Notes: a model not told the origin generated them from the sequence alone. A stretch of 50,715 nt of DNA from Pseudomonadota bacterium (GCA_030145845.1 JAIXHJ010000019.1:1-50715); one strand, 5' to 3'. Positions 27,177 to 37,849 are shown, counted from the stretch's first letter. A program made the numbers and translations.

Positions 27177-27971
27177 TCAGCCTTCTTCCGCCAGTCCCTG
27201 TTCGATTTTTTCGCGGATGCGGGTCATTGCCGGCAGGAATTTTTCTGCGGCCTGATCAATGGTCATGGCCTTGGCGACATAAACAATGTTCAGACAGGCG
27301 TGCACTTTGTCGCCGGATTTTATCGGAATGGCGATGGAGGCAATATTTTCCTCGGCATTCCAGTTCATATAGTTTTCGCCGAAGCCTTTGCGCTGGGTGC
27401 GCAGAATCAGATTGTTCACCAGCTCTCTGTTACGTGCAATTTCACCGCTGGCATCATCACGCCCGGCGAGCAGCGTAATCAGTTCTTCCCGTTCTTTTTC
27501 CGGGCAGTAGGCGAGGTAAGCCAGACCGGTCGCGGTTTCCAGAAGCGGCAGGCGGCGGCCGACCATGGCACGGTGAAATGACAGCCGGCTGAAGCGGTGA
27601 GTGGTTTCACGCACCATCATGGTGTCACCGTCCAGCGTGCACAGGTCGGTCGGCCACAGGACTTCGTTCAGTAATTCACCCAGCATCGGCGCCGCGACGG
27701 ATGAAATCCAGTGCTCATCGCGGAAGCCTTCACTCAGTTCCCGCACCCGTATGGTCAGACGGTAACTGTCGTCGGAAAGACTGCGCAGCACATAGCCTTC
27801 ATCCTGCAGGGTTTCCAGCAGACGGCGCACTGTGGTGCGGTGAATACCGGTCAGTTCGGCCAGTCGTGCCGGGGTGGCACCGACCGGTTCACGGTTCAGG
27901 GCATTGAGCACAGCGAGCCCTCTGGTCAGTCCGCGGACAGTTTTATAGTTCGCCGTTGATTTCGGTTCCAT
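27177..27971 (-). CDS. mhpR: IclR-family activator of the mhp pathway
   Basis: 264 residues. The N-terminal winged helix (YKTVRGLTRGLAVLNALN, IHRTTVRRLLETLQDEGYVLRS) and effector domain (RETTHRFSRLSFHRAMVGRRLPLLETATGLAYLAYCPE) closely follow my recollection of E. coli MhpR over nearly the whole length. MhpR activates mhp genes with 3-(3-hydroxyphenyl)propionate as inducer. It is divergent from mhpA across a 200-bp control region that holds its predicted operator. A second operator before dctP suggests a wider regulon. Confidence 0.93.
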   Translation of the reverse strand: MEPKSTANYKTVRGLTRGLAVLNALNREPVGATPARLAELTGIHRTTVRRLLETLQDEGYVLRSLSDDSYRLTIRVRELSEGFRDEHWISSVAAPMLGELLNEVLWPTDLCTLDGDTMMVRETTHRFSRLSFHRAMVGRRLPLLETATGLAYLAYCPEKEREELITLLAGRDDASGEIARNRELVNNLILRTQRKGFGENYMNWNAEENIASIAIPIKSGDKVHACLNIVYVAKAMTIDQAAEKFLPAMTRIREKIEQGLAEEG

Positions 27972-27995
27972 AGGGGTAAAGACCTGTCTGATGCC

Positions 27996-28012
27996 TGTGC
28001 ACTCTGTGCACC
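27996..28012 (+). promoter_or_regulatory. MhpR operator upstream of mhpA
   Basis: TGTGCACTCTGTGCACC contains GTGCAC-N3-GTGCAC. It closely matches the 17-bp MhpR site that I recall from E. coli (GGTGCACCTGGTGCACA). Its centre (28004) is 49 bp before the -10 box, about -61 from the expected start, a class I activator position. Confidence 0.82.
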
Positions 28013-28028
28013 GGGCCGGTGTTTTTCA

Positions 28029-28058
28029 TTGAGAGCCGTTCACTGTGATTTTTATACT
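28029..28058 (+). promoter_or_regulatory. Promoter of mhpABCDFE
   Basis: The -35 TTGAGA (28029-28034) and -10 TATACT (28053-28058) are 18 bp apart. The element TTTTCATTGAG (28023-28033), which includes the -35, recurs at the same distance from the operator in the dctP promoter. Confidence 0.75.
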
Positions 28059-28171
28059 GCCCGCGCCAAACACAAATAACAAACGACAATTCCTGACTTA
28101 ACTTCCCGGGCTTATCAGCTGACTGCTGGTTTTTCACGTTCCTGTGAAGTTCAGTCAAGACAGGTGCTCTT

Positions 28172-29845
28172 ATGAATTATATTCAGAATAAAAACACAGA
28201 TACTTACGACCATAGCTGTAAGGTTGCGATTCTCGGTGCCGGCCCTGTCGGGCTGACTATCGCCAATTATCTTGGCCAGGCAGGTGTTGACGTCGTTGTT
28301 ATCGAAAAACTGGACCAGCTGATTGATTACCCGCGTGCCATCGGTATTGACGATGAAGCACTGCGTACCATTCAGTCGGTTGGTCTGATTGATGAAGTGT
28401 TGCCACACACAACGCCTTATCACGCCATGCGTTTCCTGACGCCGAAAGGCCGCTGTTTTGCGGATATTCAGCCGATGACCGATGAATTCGGCTGGTCGCG
28501 CCGTAACGCCTTTATTCAGCCGCAGGTTGATGCCGTACTGCACCGTGGTCTGCAGCGTTTCGACAATGTGCAGGTACTGTTTTCGCGTGATGTGCAGCAG
28601 TTTGAACAGGACGATCAGGGCGTCACCATTTTTGCCGATAAAGCGGACGGTTCACACGAAACCATCCGTGCCGATTATATGATTGCCTGTGACGGTGGTA
28701 ACAGCTACATACGCCGTACGCTGGACATCGCTTTTGACGGTAAAACGGCACCGAATCAGTGGATTGTGGTGGACATCGCCAACGACCCGCTGGCCACGCC
28801 GAATATTTATCTGTGTGCCGATCCGGTACGTCCTTACGTATCCGCCGCGCTGCCGCACGGTATCCGCCGCTTTGAATTTATGGTGATGCCGGGTGAAACC
28901 GAAGAACAGCTGAACCAGCCGGAAAATATGCGCAAGCTGCTGGAAAAAGTGATTCCCGATCCGGACAACATCGAACTGATCCGCAGCCGGGTTTATAACC
29001 ATAATGCGCGCCTTGCTGAGCGTTTCCGCGAAGGCCGTATTGTTCTCGCCGGTGATGCCGCGCACATTATGCCGGTATGGCAGGGGCAGGGTTATAACAG
29101 CGGTATGCGTGACGCCTTTAACCTGGCCTGGAAAATGGCGCTGGTGGTGCAGGGTAAAGCCGGCCATGAGCTGCTCGACACCTATGAACAGGAACGTCGT
29201 GACCACGCCAAGGCCATGATTGATCTGTCTGTGCTGGCCGGTAATGTGCTGAATCCGCCGAAACGCTGGCTGGCCACCCTGCGTGACAGCCTGTCCTGGC
29301 TGATGGGTTATGTACCGCCGGTAAAACGTTATTTCCTGGAAATGCGTTTCAAACCGATGCCGAAATATACCAAAGGCGCACAGGTGGAAGTGAAAGGTGA
29401 TGTGAAAGATTCACCGGTCGGCAAAATGTTTATCCAGCCTAAGGTGCTGAACGAAGACGGCCAGGAAGTCCGCCTCGATGACGTGATTGGTGCCGGCTTT
29501 GCCATTATTGCCTGGGGCGCTGATCCGACCTGGGGTCTGAGCAGTCAGCAGGTTGAAAGCTGGAAAGCGCTGGGCGCCACCTTTATTCAGGTGCTGCCGG
29601 CCGTACAGATGAAAAACCCGCGTGAAGTCAGCGATGACGTGGTGCGCGTTGGTGATCTGCAGAACCGTCTCAAAGACTGGTTCGGCGCTTACCCGGCTTC
29701 CGTTGTGATTACCCGCCCGGACCGTTTTGTCGGTGCTGTCGCGATTCCGCAGACACTGGGTAAGGTGACTGACGAATACCTGATGGTACTGAAAGCCGTT
29801 CCCTGTCTGGCAAAAGGTTCTGATGACAGCCAGAAGGTAGCGTGA
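28172..29845 (+). CDS. mhpA: 3-(3-hydroxyphenyl)propionate hydroxylase
   Basis: 557 residues, a group A flavin monooxygenase. GAGPVG (22-27) is the ADP-binding Rossmann loop and [28 protein letters not shown] is the second FAD motif; the YDRPRAIG-like segment reads [14 protein letters not shown]. With NADH and O2 it hydroxylates 3-(3-hydroxyphenyl)propionate to 2,3-dihydroxyphenylpropionate. Gene order mhpABCDFE is exactly that of E. coli. The stop is one base before mhpB. Confidence 0.95.
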   Translation: MNYIQNKNTDTYDHSCKVAILGAGPVGLTIANYLGQAGVDVVVIEKLDQLIDYPRAIGIDDEALRTIQSVGLIDEVLPHTTPYHAMRFLTPKGRCFADIQPMTDEFGWSRRNAFIQPQVDAVLHRGLQRFDNVQVLFSRDVQQFEQDDQGVTIFADKADGSHETIRADYMIACDGGNSYIRRTLDIAFDGKTAPNQWIVVDIANDPLATPNIYLCADPVRPYVSAALPHGIRRFEFMVMPGETEEQLNQPENMRKLLEKVIPDPDNIELIRSRVYNHNARLAERFREGRIVLAGDAAHIMPVWQGQGYNSGMRDAFNLAWKMALVVQGKAGHELLDTYEQERRDHAKAMIDLSVLAGNVLNPPKRWLATLRDSLSWLMGYVPPVKRYFLEMRFKPMPKYTKGAQVEVKGDVKDSPVGKMFIQPKVLNEDGQEVRLDDVIGAGFAIIAWGADPTWGLSSQQVESWKALGATFIQVLPAVQMKNPREVSDDVVRVGDLQNRLKDWFGAYPASVVITRPDRFVGAVAIPQTLGKVTDEYLMVLKAVPCLAKGSDDSQKVA

Positions 29846-29846
29846 G

Positions 29847-30797
29847 ATGAGTGCATTATTACAGTGTCTTTCTCATACGCCGCTGGTGGGTTTCGTTGAT
29901 CCTGAACAGGCCGTTCTGGATGAAGTCGGCGGTGTGATTCAGACCGCCCGTCAGCGGGTTGAAGCGTTCGATCCGGAACTGGTGCTGCTGTTCTCGCCGG
30001 ATCATTACAACGGTTTTTTCTACGACATTATGCCTTCGTTCTGTATCGGAACGCAGGCTTATGCAATCGGTGACTTCGGCAGTGCCGAAGGCGACCTTAA
30101 TGTACCGTCTGAGCTCGCTGAGCAAGCGGTAGAGCAGGTCATGGATGCCGGTGTGGATGTCGCCCTGTCTCATAAAATGCAGGTCGACCACGGCTTTGCC
30201 CAGCCGCTGGAATTTCTGCTGGGCAGCCTTGATAAAGTGCCGGTGATCCCGGTATTCATCAATTCGGTGGCGGTACCCCTGCCATCGTTCCGCCGTGCCC
30301 GTCTGTTGGGAGACGCTCTGGGCCGTTGGGCAGCAACGCTGAATAAGCGCGTGCTGATCATCGCCTCAGGGGGTCTTTCCCATCAGCCTCCGGTGCCTGA
30401 ACTGGCAACGGCAGATGCTCATATGGCAGACCGCCTGTGTGGCAGTGGCCGTAACCTGCCGCCGGATGAACGGGAATTACGCACTAACCGGGTGATTACT
30501 GCCGCGCGTAAATTCGTTGATGACCAGAACACTCTGCATCCGCTGAACCCGGAATGGGATCAGTGGTTCCTCAATCTGATTGCCAGCGGCAATCTGGCAG
30601 AGCTGGATAAAGTCGGCAACCGCGAAGTCTCGGAAACAGCCGGTAAATCCACACACGAAGTCAAGAACTGGGTGGCCGCAGCCGCGGCAATGGCAGCGTT
30701 TGGTGAATACACCGAAGAAACACGTTATTACCGTCCGATCCCTGAATGGATTGCCGGTTTCGGTGCGCTGACCGCAGGACCGGTTAAACCGGCCTGA
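29847..30797 (+). CDS. mhpB: 2,3-dihydroxyphenylpropionate 1,2-dioxygenase
   Basis: 316 residues, the normal length for MhpB, a class III extradiol dioxygenase of the LigB fold. [14 protein letters not shown] near the N-terminus and [17 protein letters not shown] carry the conserved metal and acid-base histidines. It opens the catechol ring meta to give 2-hydroxy-6-oxonona-2,4-dienedioate. It starts one base after the mhpA stop. Confidence 0.95.
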   Translation: MSALLQCLSHTPLVGFVDPEQAVLDEVGGVIQTARQRVEAFDPELVLLFSPDHYNGFFYDIMPSFCIGTQAYAIGDFGSAEGDLNVPSELAEQAVEQVMDAGVDVALSHKMQVDHGFAQPLEFLLGSLDKVPVIPVFINSVAVPLPSFRRARLLGDALGRWAATLNKRVLIIASGGLSHQPPVPELATADAHMADRLCGSGRNLPPDERELRTNRVITAARKFVDDQNTLHPLNPEWDQWFLNLIASGNLAELDKVGNREVSETAGKSTHEVKNWVAAAAAMAAFGEYTEETRYYRPIPEWIAGFGALTAGPVKPA

Positions 30798-30822
30798 TCA
30801 TTAAAAATTCGAGGTAAAGTAC

Positions 30823-31692
30823 ATGACGCAGCAATGGACCGAAGCAGAGACCAGCAAGTTTGTCACCATCCGTGATAACGACGTGGATCTGAACATTCAT
30901 TACAACGACACCGAACAGGGTGACGAAATTGTTGTGATGCTGCACGGCTCTGGCCCGGGTGCCAGCGGCTGGGCGAACTTCAACCGCAATATTCAGCCAC
31001 TGACCGACGCCGGTTACCGGGTGATCCTGCTCGACTGCCCGGGCTGGAGCAAGAGTGACACCATCATTAACGATGGCTCCCGCTCACACCTGAATGCACG
31101 CATTCTGAAAGGTCTGGTGGATGCACTGGGCCTGGAAAAAATTCACATCATCGGTAACTCCATGGGCGGTCACAGTGCCGTTGCCTTTGCGCTGGATTAT
31201 CCGCAGCACGTCGACAAGCTGATTCTGATGGGCGGCGGTACCGGTGGTGGCAGTCTGTTCACGCCGATGCCGGCTGAAGGCATCAAACGCATCGGCCGTC
31301 TGTACCGTGATCCAACGATGGACAATCTCAAAGAGATGATGGACATCTTTGTTTACGACACCAGTGCGCTGACGGAAGAACTGTTCCAGACCCGCCTGAA
31401 TAATATTCTTGCGCGTAAAGATCATCTGGAAAACTTCGTGAAAAGCAGTCAGGCGAATCCGAAACAATTCCCGGATGTCGGCCATCGTCTGGGCGAAATC
31501 AAGAATGAAACCCTGATCGTCTGGGGTCGCGACGACCGCTTTGTGCCGATGGATACCGGTATCCGTCTGGTGAATGGCATTCAGCGTTCAGAGCTGCATA
31601 TCTTTAACCGTTGCGGTCACTGGGTGCAGTGGGAATTTGCCGACAAATTCAACCGTATGGTGCTGGATTTCCTGCAGCACGGCATTAACTGA
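30823..31692 (+). CDS. mhpC: 2-hydroxy-6-oxonona-2,4-dienedioate hydrolase
   Basis: 289 residues, an alpha/beta hydrolase with the oxyanion motif [10 protein letters not shown], nucleophile S113 in GNSMGGHS and catalytic His in RCGHWVQWE. It splits the ring-fission product into 2-hydroxypenta-2,4-dienoate and succinate. It sits third in the operon with a GAGG ribosome site. Confidence 0.95.
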   Translation: MTQQWTEAETSKFVTIRDNDVDLNIHYNDTEQGDEIVVMLHGSGPGASGWANFNRNIQPLTDAGYRVILLDCPGWSKSDTIINDGSRSHLNARILKGLVDALGLEKIHIIGNSMGGHSAVAFALDYPQHVDKLILMGGGTGGGSLFTPMPAEGIKRIGRLYRDPTMDNLKEMMDIFVYDTSALTEELFQTRLNNILARKDHLENFVKSSQANPKQFPDVGHRLGEIKNETLIVWGRDDRFVPMDTGIRLVNGIQRSELHIFNRCGHWVQWEFADKFNRMVLDFLQHGIN

Positions 31693-31713
31693 AGCCTGGC
31701 TGAGGACAACACC

Positions 31714-32508
31714 ATGACAACAGATCAACAGGTACTGGATCAGCTGGCGGCGCAACTGCGTCAGGCGGAATCCTCCTCTCAACCGGTCGCGCCTCTGCGT
31801 GATGTGATCGGTGAAGATAACGCTGAAGCGGCTTATCAGATTCAGAGTCTTAACGTTGCGCACGCCTGTGCCAACGGCGCGCGGGTGGTGGGCCGTAAAA
31901 TCGGTCTGACTAACCCGAAAGTGCAGGCGCAGCTGGGCGTGGATCAGCCGGACTTCGGCACTCTGTATGCCGATATGGCGTACGGCGATAACGATGAAGT
32001 GCCGTTCAGCCGGGTGCTGCAACCGAAAGTGGAAGCGGAAATTGCGCTGGTGCTGGCCGCTGATCTGCCGCGTGCCGACACCGGTCTGGCCGAGCTGGTC
32101 GCTGCTGTCGACTGGGTGATGCCGGCGCTCGAAATTGTCGGCAGCCGGGTCGAAAACTGGAATATCCGTTTTGTCGATACCGTCGCCGATAACGCCTCCA
32201 GCGGCTGTTTCGTGCTTGGCGGCCCGGCCCGCCGCATCGACGGTGTGGATCTGCGTAAAGCCGCAATGACCATGACCCGTAACGGCGAAGAAGTCTCAGC
32301 CGGTAACGGTTCCGAATGTCTGGGTAACCCACTGAATGCTGCGGTATGGCTGGCACGCAAAATGGCCAGTCTGGGTGAGCCGCTGAAAAAAGGCGACATC
32401 ATCCTGACCGGTGCATTGGGCCCTATGTCGCCGGTCGCCGCAGGTGATCAGTTTGAGGCAGTGATTGAAGGCATTGGCCAGGTTGGCGTGTCATTCAGCG
32501 CTGAGTGA
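31714..32508 (+). CDS. mhpD: 2-keto-4-pentenoate hydratase
   Basis: 264 residues of the fumarylacetoacetate-hydrolase-like hydratase family: [45 protein letters not shown] with the metal-binding glutamates, and [18 protein letters not shown]. It hydrates 2-hydroxypenta-2,4-dienoate to 4-hydroxy-2-oxovalerate. Confidence 0.95.
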   Translation: MTTDQQVLDQLAAQLRQAESSSQPVAPLRDVIGEDNAEAAYQIQSLNVAHACANGARVVGRKIGLTNPKVQAQLGVDQPDFGTLYADMAYGDNDEVPFSRVLQPKVEAEIALVLAADLPRADTGLAELVAAVDWVMPALEIVGSRVENWNIRFVDTVADNASSGCFVLGGPARRIDGVDLRKAAMTMTRNGEEVSAGNGSECLGNPLNAAVWLARKMASLGEPLKKGDIILTGALGPMSPVAAGDQFEAVIEGIGQVGVSFSAE

Positions 32509-32539
32509 GCCGGCCCCGGATTTTTTGAGGATATAAATA

Positions 32540-33466
32540 ATGAGTAAAAAAATTAAGGCAGCCATCATCGGCTCGGGCAATATCGGTACCGACCTGATGA
32601 TTAAAATTCTGCGCAATGGCAAGAATATCGAAATGGGTGCCATGGTCGGTATCGACCCGGCATCCGATGGTCTGGCACGTGCCGCGCGTATGGGCGTGGC
32701 CACTACCCACGAAGGTGTGGAAGGTCTGGTGAAACTGCCGGAATTCCAGGACATTGAAATTGTCTTCGATGCCACCTCTGCCAATGCCCACCGTCATAAC
32801 GACGTGTTTTTACGTGGCTTTAAAGAAAACATCAAAATGGTGGATCTGACACCGGCAGCGATAGGTCCTTACTGTGTACCGGTCGTGAACCTGGAGCAGA
32901 ACCTCAGCCAGAATAACGTCAACATGGTTACCTGTGGTGGCCAGGCGACCATCCCGATGGTAGCCGCGGTCTCCCGCGTGGCGAAAGTTCATTACGCCGA
33001 AATCGTTGCCTCTATTTCCAGTAAATCGGCCGGCCCGGGTACCCGTGCCAACATCGACGAATTTACTGAAACCACCTCCAAAGCCATTGAAGTGGCGGGC
33101 GGTGCGCAGAAAGGTAAGGCGATTATTATTCTGAACCCGGCGGAACCGCCGCTGCTGATGCGCGACACTGTGTATGTGCTGTCGGATGCTGCTGACCAGG
33201 CCGAAGTTGAAAAATCCATCGAAGACATGGCCGCGGCTGTGAAGAGCTATGTGCCGGGCTACCGCCTGAAGCAGAAAGTTCAGTTTGATGAAGTCACCGA
33301 TCTGAATGTTCCGGGTCTGGGCCGTTTCAGCGGTCTGAAAACATCTGTTTTCCTGGAAGTGGAAGGGGCTGCCCATTACCTGCCGGCCTATGCCGGTAAC
33401 CTGGATATTATGACCTCCGCAGCGCTGGGTACCGCCGAGCGTATCGCCGAATCACTGGTCAACTGA
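32540..33466 (+). CDS. mhpF: Acetaldehyde dehydrogenase (acylating)
   Basis: 308 residues with an N-terminal NAD fold ([17 protein letters not shown]) and catalytic Cys132 in [11 protein letters not shown], at the same position as in DmpF. It forms a channelling complex with the aldolase MhpE encoded next, taking acetaldehyde to acetyl-CoA with CoA and NAD+. Its stop is 13 bp before mhpE. Confidence 0.97.
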   Translation: MSKKIKAAIIGSGNIGTDLMIKILRNGKNIEMGAMVGIDPASDGLARAARMGVATTHEGVEGLVKLPEFQDIEIVFDATSANAHRHNDVFLRGFKENIKMVDLTPAAIGPYCVPVVNLEQNLSQNNVNMVTCGGQATIPMVAAVSRVAKVHYAEIVASISSKSAGPGTRANIDEFTETTSKAIEVAGGAQKGKAIIILNPAEPPLLMRDTVYVLSDAADQAEVEKSIEDMAAAVKSYVPGYRLKQKVQFDEVTDLNVPGLGRFSGLKTSVFLEVEGAAHYLPAYAGNLDIMTSAALGTAERIAESLVN

Positions 33467-33479
33467 GGAGGAAATAATT

Positions 33480-34508
33480 ATGACTTTTAATCCCGGTAAA
33501 AAACTTTATATCTCCGATGTGACACTGCGTGATGGCAGCCATGCCGTACGCCACCAGTATTCCATCAAAAACGTGCAGGATATTGCGCGCGCGCTGGATA
33601 AAGCCAAAGTGGATTCCATTGAGGTTGCTCACGGCGATGGCCTGCAGGGTTCCAGCTTCAACTATGGCTTTGGTGCCCATACCGATCTGGAATGGATCGA
33701 AGCAGTGGCGGAAGTCATTGAACACGCCAAAATCGCTACCCTGCTGCTGCCGGGTATCGGTACCGTTCATGATCTGGATAACGCCTATAACGCCGGTGCC
33801 CGTATCGTGCGCGTGGCGACTCACTGTACGGAAGCGGATGTTTCCCGCCAGCATATTGAGCACGCCCGTAAACTGGGTATGGATACCGTTGGCTTCCTGA
33901 TGATGAGCCATATGCAGACGCCACAGGGTCTGGCTGAGCAGGCGAAATTAATGGAAAGCTACGGTGCTACCTGTATTTACGTGGTGGACTCCGGCGGTGC
34001 GATGAACATGAATGACATCCGCGACCGTTTCCGTGCGGTAAAAGATGTGCTGGATCCGGCCACTGAAACCGGTATTCACGCGCACCACAACCTGGCGCTG
34101 GGCGTGGCCAACTCCATGGTGGCTGTGGAAGAAGGCTGTGACCGTATTGATGCATCACTGGCCGGTCAGGGTGCCGGTGCCGGTAACGCGCCGCTGGAAG
34201 TGTGCATTGCTGCGTTCGATAAAATGGGCTGGGATCACGGTACCGATCTGTACGCACTGATGGATGCGGCGGATGACATTGTCCGTCCGCTGCAGGACCG
34301 TCCGGTACGGGTTGACCGCGAAACACTGGCGCTGGGTTATGCCGGTGTCTATTCCAGCTTCCTGCGTCACTCCGAAGTGGCAGCCGAAAAATACGGCATC
34401 AAAGCGGTGGACATTCTGGTTGAACTGGGCAAACGCCGCATGGTGGGTGGTCAGGAAGATATGATTGTTGACGTGGCGCTGGATCTGCTGAAACAGAAAG
34501 GCATGTAA
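33480..34508 (+). CDS. mhpE: 4-hydroxy-2-oxovalerate aldolase
   Basis: 342 residues, a class II DRE-TIM aldolase with [10 protein letters not shown] at the start and the metal-binding HAHHNLALG. It cleaves 4-hydroxy-2-oxovalerate to pyruvate and acetaldehyde, which MhpF consumes. A GAGGAGG ribosome site precedes it. It ends the catabolic operon; a terminator follows at 34535. Confidence 0.97.
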   Translation: MTFNPGKKLYISDVTLRDGSHAVRHQYSIKNVQDIARALDKAKVDSIEVAHGDGLQGSSFNYGFGAHTDLEWIEAVAEVIEHAKIATLLLPGIGTVHDLDNAYNAGARIVRVATHCTEADVSRQHIEHARKLGMDTVGFLMMSHMQTPQGLAEQAKLMESYGATCIYVVDSGGAMNMNDIRDRFRAVKDVLDPATETGIHAHHNLALGVANSMVAVEEGCDRIDASLAGQGAGAGNAPLEVCIAAFDKMGWDHGTDLYALMDAADDIVRPLQDRPVRVDRETLALGYAGVYSSFLRHSEVAAEKYGIKAVDILVELGKRRMVGGQEDMIVDVALDLLKQKGM

Positions 34509-34534
34509 TAAAAATCATTATTACAGAGCTGACG

Positions 34535-34571
34535 GGCCGGTAGGGGAAACTCTGCCGGCCTTTGTCGTTTT
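34535..34571 (+). terminator. Terminator of the mhpABCDFE operon
   Basis: A 9-bp stem GGCCGGTAG/CTGCCGGCC with an 8-nt loop is followed by TTTGTCGTTTT. It separates mhpE from the TRAP promoter region. Confidence 0.78.
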
Positions 34572-34610
34572 AGACTTTGGTTTTAGACCGTTCACTTTTT
34601 CCGGCAATTT

Positions 34611-34627
34611 TGTGCACTGGGTGCACA
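34611..34627 (+). promoter_or_regulatory. Second MhpR operator, upstream of the TRAP transporter
   Basis: TGTGCACTGGGTGCACA has the same GTGCAC-N3-GTGCAC core as the mhpA operator and is closer still to the remembered E. coli site. Its centre (34619) is 49 bp before its -10 box, identical to the mhpA arrangement. Confidence 0.82.
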
Positions 34628-34643
34628 TCAGGGTCGCTTTTCA

Positions 34644-34673
34644 TTGAGCCCGACTTTTGGCCGTTCTTATACT
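34644..34673 (+). promoter_or_regulatory. Promoter of the dctPQM operon
   Basis: The -35 TTGAGC (34644-34649) and -10 TATACT (34668-34673) are 18 bp apart, as in the mhpA promoter. TTTTCATTGAG (34638-34648) overlaps the -35 at the same relative place. The 120-bp leader to the dctP ATG is otherwise featureless. Confidence 0.75.
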
Positions 34674-34799
34674 CCGCTGACTGGAATCGACACCACCGGA
34701 AGGTAACGATAGTACTGAAGAACAGTTTCGGGCCATTGACGGACGTCAAATTCCTGATCGAAACATAAATAAATATAATTAATAAATCTGGTAAGCATT

Positions 34800-35939
34800 A
34801 TGACAATCAAGCAACTGAACGTTAAAGCCGCGGCAAGGGCGGTATTCAGCGTTGCCTTACTGGCTACCTCTGTCGCAGGAGTTTCCGCCAAAGAATTGCG
34901 TATGGCATCAGGTTTGCCGCCGCTTCATCCTGCTCACGATCCGCTTTACACCGATTTTCAGGAATTACTGCCTGAATACTCTGACGGTAAACTGAGTGGC
35001 CGCCTGTTCGGCACCGAAATTACCACGCTGGGCAATATGCGCGCTTCCATTCTCAGTGGTCTGGTGGAAGTGGGTCTGTTCCTGCCTTCCTATTTCCCGG
35101 CCGATCTGCCGAACTTCAATCTGGTGGGTGACCTGTCCATGCTCGGACATCAGAACCCGCAGGTGACTGCCGCTGCCATGAGTGAATACATTATTACCTG
35201 TGCAGACTGTCAGAATGAATTTAAAAAGCTGGGTGTGGTGTACACCAATTCCCACGCCAACCCATACAGCCTGCTGACCAGCAAACCGGTTACCACGCCG
35301 GCTGATCTCGCCGGTCTGCGTCTGCGTACTGCGACCCCGCAGCATGCCCGCTGGGTGGAAGCCATGGGTGGCAAAGCCGTGACCATGGCCACCGGTGAAG
35401 CGTTTGAAGCGCTGTCACAGGGTGTCATCGACGGTACCGTCACCTCGGTATCTGATGTGATTTCCTTCAATCTGGCTGAAGTTATTACCCATATTACCCT
35501 GCTCGACCTGGGTACCTTCCACTCCCTGTCCAACCATTCTGTCCGCACCAGTACCTGGAAAGGTCTGTCGGTTGAAGACCGTAAAGCGCTGATGAAAGCG
35601 TCTGTGGTGGCCAATATCCGCACCACTGACCGCTGGGTGAAAATGCGCGAAGAAGGCAAACAGATTGCACGCGACAAGGGCCTGACCATTCTTGAACCGG
35701 AACAGTCCCTGATGGATGCCACGGTGAATTTCCGTGATCAGGATCTGGTCGGTGCGGCTGCGAGTTCTGAACAGCGCTTCGGCATTACCGGGGCAGAAGA
35801 AAAAGTCGCCCGCTTCAAGGCTCTCATTGAAAAATGGGATGGCCTGATCAGTGCAACAGACGGCAGTGAAGAGGCTCTGAGCGGACTGTATGAGTCTGAA
35901 ATCCTCTCCAAAACCGATCTGACAAGCTATGGTCTCTGA
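34800..35939 (+). CDS. dctP: TRAP transporter solute-binding protein (DctP family)
   Basis: 379 residues with a signal peptide ending GVSA|KEL. The LRMASGLPPLHP start, GNMRASILSGLVEVGLFLPSYFPAD, LAGLRLRTATPQHARWVEAMGGKAVTMATGEAFEALSQGVIDG (with the ligand-carboxylate Arg) and FHSLSNHSV belong to the DctP fold. It captures an organic acid in the periplasm. The shared MhpR-type promoter suggests a phenylpropionate or hydroxycinnamate ligand; this is an inference. Confidence 0.93.
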   Translation: MTIKQLNVKAAARAVFSVALLATSVAGVSAKELRMASGLPPLHPAHDPLYTDFQELLPEYSDGKLSGRLFGTEITTLGNMRASILSGLVEVGLFLPSYFPADLPNFNLVGDLSMLGHQNPQVTAAAMSEYIITCADCQNEFKKLGVVYTNSHANPYSLLTSKPVTTPADLAGLRLRTATPQHARWVEAMGGKAVTMATGEAFEALSQGVIDGTVTSVSDVISFNLAEVITHITLLDLGTFHSLSNHSVRTSTWKGLSVEDRKALMKASVVANIRTTDRWVKMREEGKQIARDKGLTILEPEQSLMDATVNFRDQDLVGAAASSEQRFGITGAEEKVARFKALIEKWDGLISATDGSEEALSGLYESEILSKTDLTSYGL

Positions 35940-35958
35940 TCGCTGAGACTCTGCGCAA

Positions 35959-35978
35959 TGGCCACCCCAGGGTGGCCA
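35959..35978. repeat. Short hairpin between dctP and dctQ
   Basis: TGGCCACCC and GGGTGGCCA form a near-perfect palindrome around a CA centre. Placed 20 bp after the dctP stop, it may protect the dctP mRNA end, so that binding protein exceeds the membrane subunits, as is common in such operons. Confidence 0.6.
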
Positions 35979-36004
35979 CTTTCTCCATTGAAAGGCCAGT
36001 ATCT

Positions 36005-36511
36005 ATGAATACTCTTACTCGTATAACGGACGGGCTCACCGCAGTTCTTTCGTATCTCGGCATGATTGGCGTACTCGCCATGATGCTGCATATCTGCGCT
36101 GACGTGGCAGGACGCACGTTGTTTGATGTATCCGTACCGGCAACCCTGGAGATGGTGACCCGCTATTACATGCTGATGCTGGTGCTGCTGCCACTGGCGT
36201 GGGTGGAAAACAAACACCTGATGATTGCCGTGGAGGCATTTTCCGGTATTTACGGTAAAGCCGGCCTGCGGGTGGTGAACGTACTGGTGGCGGTCTTCTG
36301 TATCGGCGTTTATTCCGTGCTGGCGGTCAGCACCTGGCAGAAAGCCATTGAACAGTATGACGTCGGTGCCTATATCGTTGCCCTTGATACGCAGATTATC
36401 GTCTGGCCCGGATATTTTACCCTGCCGTTTGGTTTTGGGCTGGCGGCGCTGGTCTGCCTGACACGAATTCCGCTTCTGTTATTTTCAAAAACGGCGCCTG
36501 AAGCCGCTTAA
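36005..36511 (+). CDS. dctQ: TRAP transporter small permease subunit (DctQ family)
   Basis: 168 residues from the ATG at 36005; a GTG 33 bp earlier falls inside the hairpin and is less likely. Four hydrophobic spans and LPLAWVENKHLMIAVEAFSG, the typical DctQ loop, identify it. It pairs with DctM in the inner membrane. The dctM start is 11 bp downstream. Confidence 0.9.
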   Translation: MNTLTRITDGLTAVLSYLGMIGVLAMMLHICADVAGRTLFDVSVPATLEMVTRYYMLMLVLLPLAWVENKHLMIAVEAFSGIYGKAGLRVVNVLVAVFCIGVYSVLAVSTWQKAIEQYDVGAYIVALDTQIIVWPGYFTLPFGFGLAALVCLTRIPLLLFSKTAPEAA

Positions 36512-36522
36512 GGTATTTCATT

Positions 36523-37818
36523 ATGTTTCTTGAAACCGGCCTTATCGGTCTCGGCATTCTGCTGCTTCTGCTGATTCTCGGCGTGCCTGTGGCCGTCGCT
36601 CTGATTGGTGTTTCCCTCGGTGGTATTGCGGCCATGATGGGCACCGATGTGGCGGTCAGCATGCTGGCTTCCAAACCTTATGATTTTCTTTCCAAGTGGA
36701 CGCTCAGTGCCGTCCCTATGTTTCTGCTGATGGGTTTTATCAGTTATCACACCGGTCTGACGGCGGGCCTGTTTAATGCCGCCAAAGTGGTGTTCCGCTG
36801 GATGCCGGGTGGCCTGGCTATTTCCAGTGTGGTGGCCAGTTCCGGCTTTGCTGCCGTGTCCGGTTCCAGCGTTGCCTGTGCGGCGGCGATGGGGAAAATC
36901 GCCATTCCGGAAATGGTCCGTTCCGGTTATAAGCCGAGTTTTGCCTGTGGCACCATCGCCGCCGGCGGTACCATTGGGGCGCTGATTCCGCCCAGCATTC
37001 TGATGATTATTTACGGCACCTTCACCCAGACATTCATCACCAATATTTTCCTTGGCGGTATTGTTATCGGGATTCTGACCGCGGTTGCTTACAGCGTGGT
37101 GATTATGCTGGTCAGTTTTTTCCGCCCGGATATTGTACCCCGCCATGAAGAAGGTTCGCTGGATTACACCGTCGCCGAAGCCATGCGTGAAGTCTGGCCG
37201 GTGCTGCTGCTGGGGCTGATTATTTTCGGTGGCATGTTCTCCGGCTTTTTCACCGCTACCGAAGCCGGTGCCATCGGTGCCGGTGGTGCGATTATTATTG
37301 CCCTGCTGCTGCGTCGTCTGAATCTGTCGGTATTCAAAACCTCGCTGCTGGAAACCCTGTCCACGACTTCTTCGCTGCTGATCATTGGTATCGGTGCCAG
37401 CATGTTTACTGTTTTTCTGAGCCTCAGCGGCGTGTCCGGTGCGGTTGGTGATCTGCTGGCGGAATGGCAGCTGGGTTATCTGCAGTTAATGCTGATGATC
37501 GTAGTGGTGTATCTGATTCTTGGTCTGTTTATGGAACCCTTTGGTGCCATGCTGATTACCCTGCCGATTTTTCTGCCGGTGCTGGGCGATTTTCAGGTGT
37601 CGCTGATCTGGTTCGGCGTACTGGTGGTGAAACTGCTGGAAATCGGCATGATTACCCCGCCGGTGGGCATGAATATTTTTGTTATCCGTGGTGTGGCTGC
37701 TCAGTATGCCTCACTGGTGGATATATTCCGTGGCGTAACGCCTTTCCTGATTGCTGACCTGCTGATTGTTGTACTGATGGTGTTCGCACCTGAGTTCGTA
37801 CTGATGCTGGCCGGCTGA
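36523..37818 (+). CDS. dctM: TRAP transporter large permease subunit (DctM family)
   Basis: 431 residues, about twelve spans. SGSSVACAAAMGKIAIPEMVRSGYKPSFACGTIAAGGTIGALIPPSILMIIYG and MITPPVGMNIFVIRGVA are the two conserved DctM hairpin segments. It forms the sodium-driven pore for the solute delivered by DctP. A hairpin follows its stop. Confidence 0.96.
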   Translation: MFLETGLIGLGILLLLLILGVPVAVALIGVSLGGIAAMMGTDVAVSMLASKPYDFLSKWTLSAVPMFLLMGFISYHTGLTAGLFNAAKVVFRWMPGGLAISSVVASSGFAAVSGSSVACAAAMGKIAIPEMVRSGYKPSFACGTIAAGGTIGALIPPSILMIIYGTFTQTFITNIFLGGIVIGILTAVAYSVVIMLVSFFRPDIVPRHEEGSLDYTVAEAMREVWPVLLLGLIIFGGMFSGFFTATEAGAIGAGGAIIIALLLRRLNLSVFKTSLLETLSTTSSLLIIGIGASMFTVFLSLSGVSGAVGDLLAEWQLGYLQLMLMIVVVYLILGLFMEPFGAMLITLPIFLPVLGDFQVSLIWFGVLVVKLLEIGMITPPVGMNIFVIRGVAAQYASLVDIFRGVTPFLIADLLIVVLMVFAPEFVLMLAG

Positions 37819-37823
37819 CTATA

Positions 37824-37849
37824 ACGGGTGGCCCTGTGTTGCCACCCGT
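37824..37849 (+). terminator. Hairpin after dctM, probable weak terminator
   Basis: A 9-bp stem ACGGGTGGC/GCCACCCGT with an 8-nt loop lies 5 bp past the dctM stop. The following T tract is weak, so read-through into the porin gene is possible. Confidence 0.55.

Noticed and set aside
28238..33911. Several long minus-strand open frames within the mhp operon
   Set aside because: They are antisense shadows of strongly recognised mhp genes, caused by codon bias.
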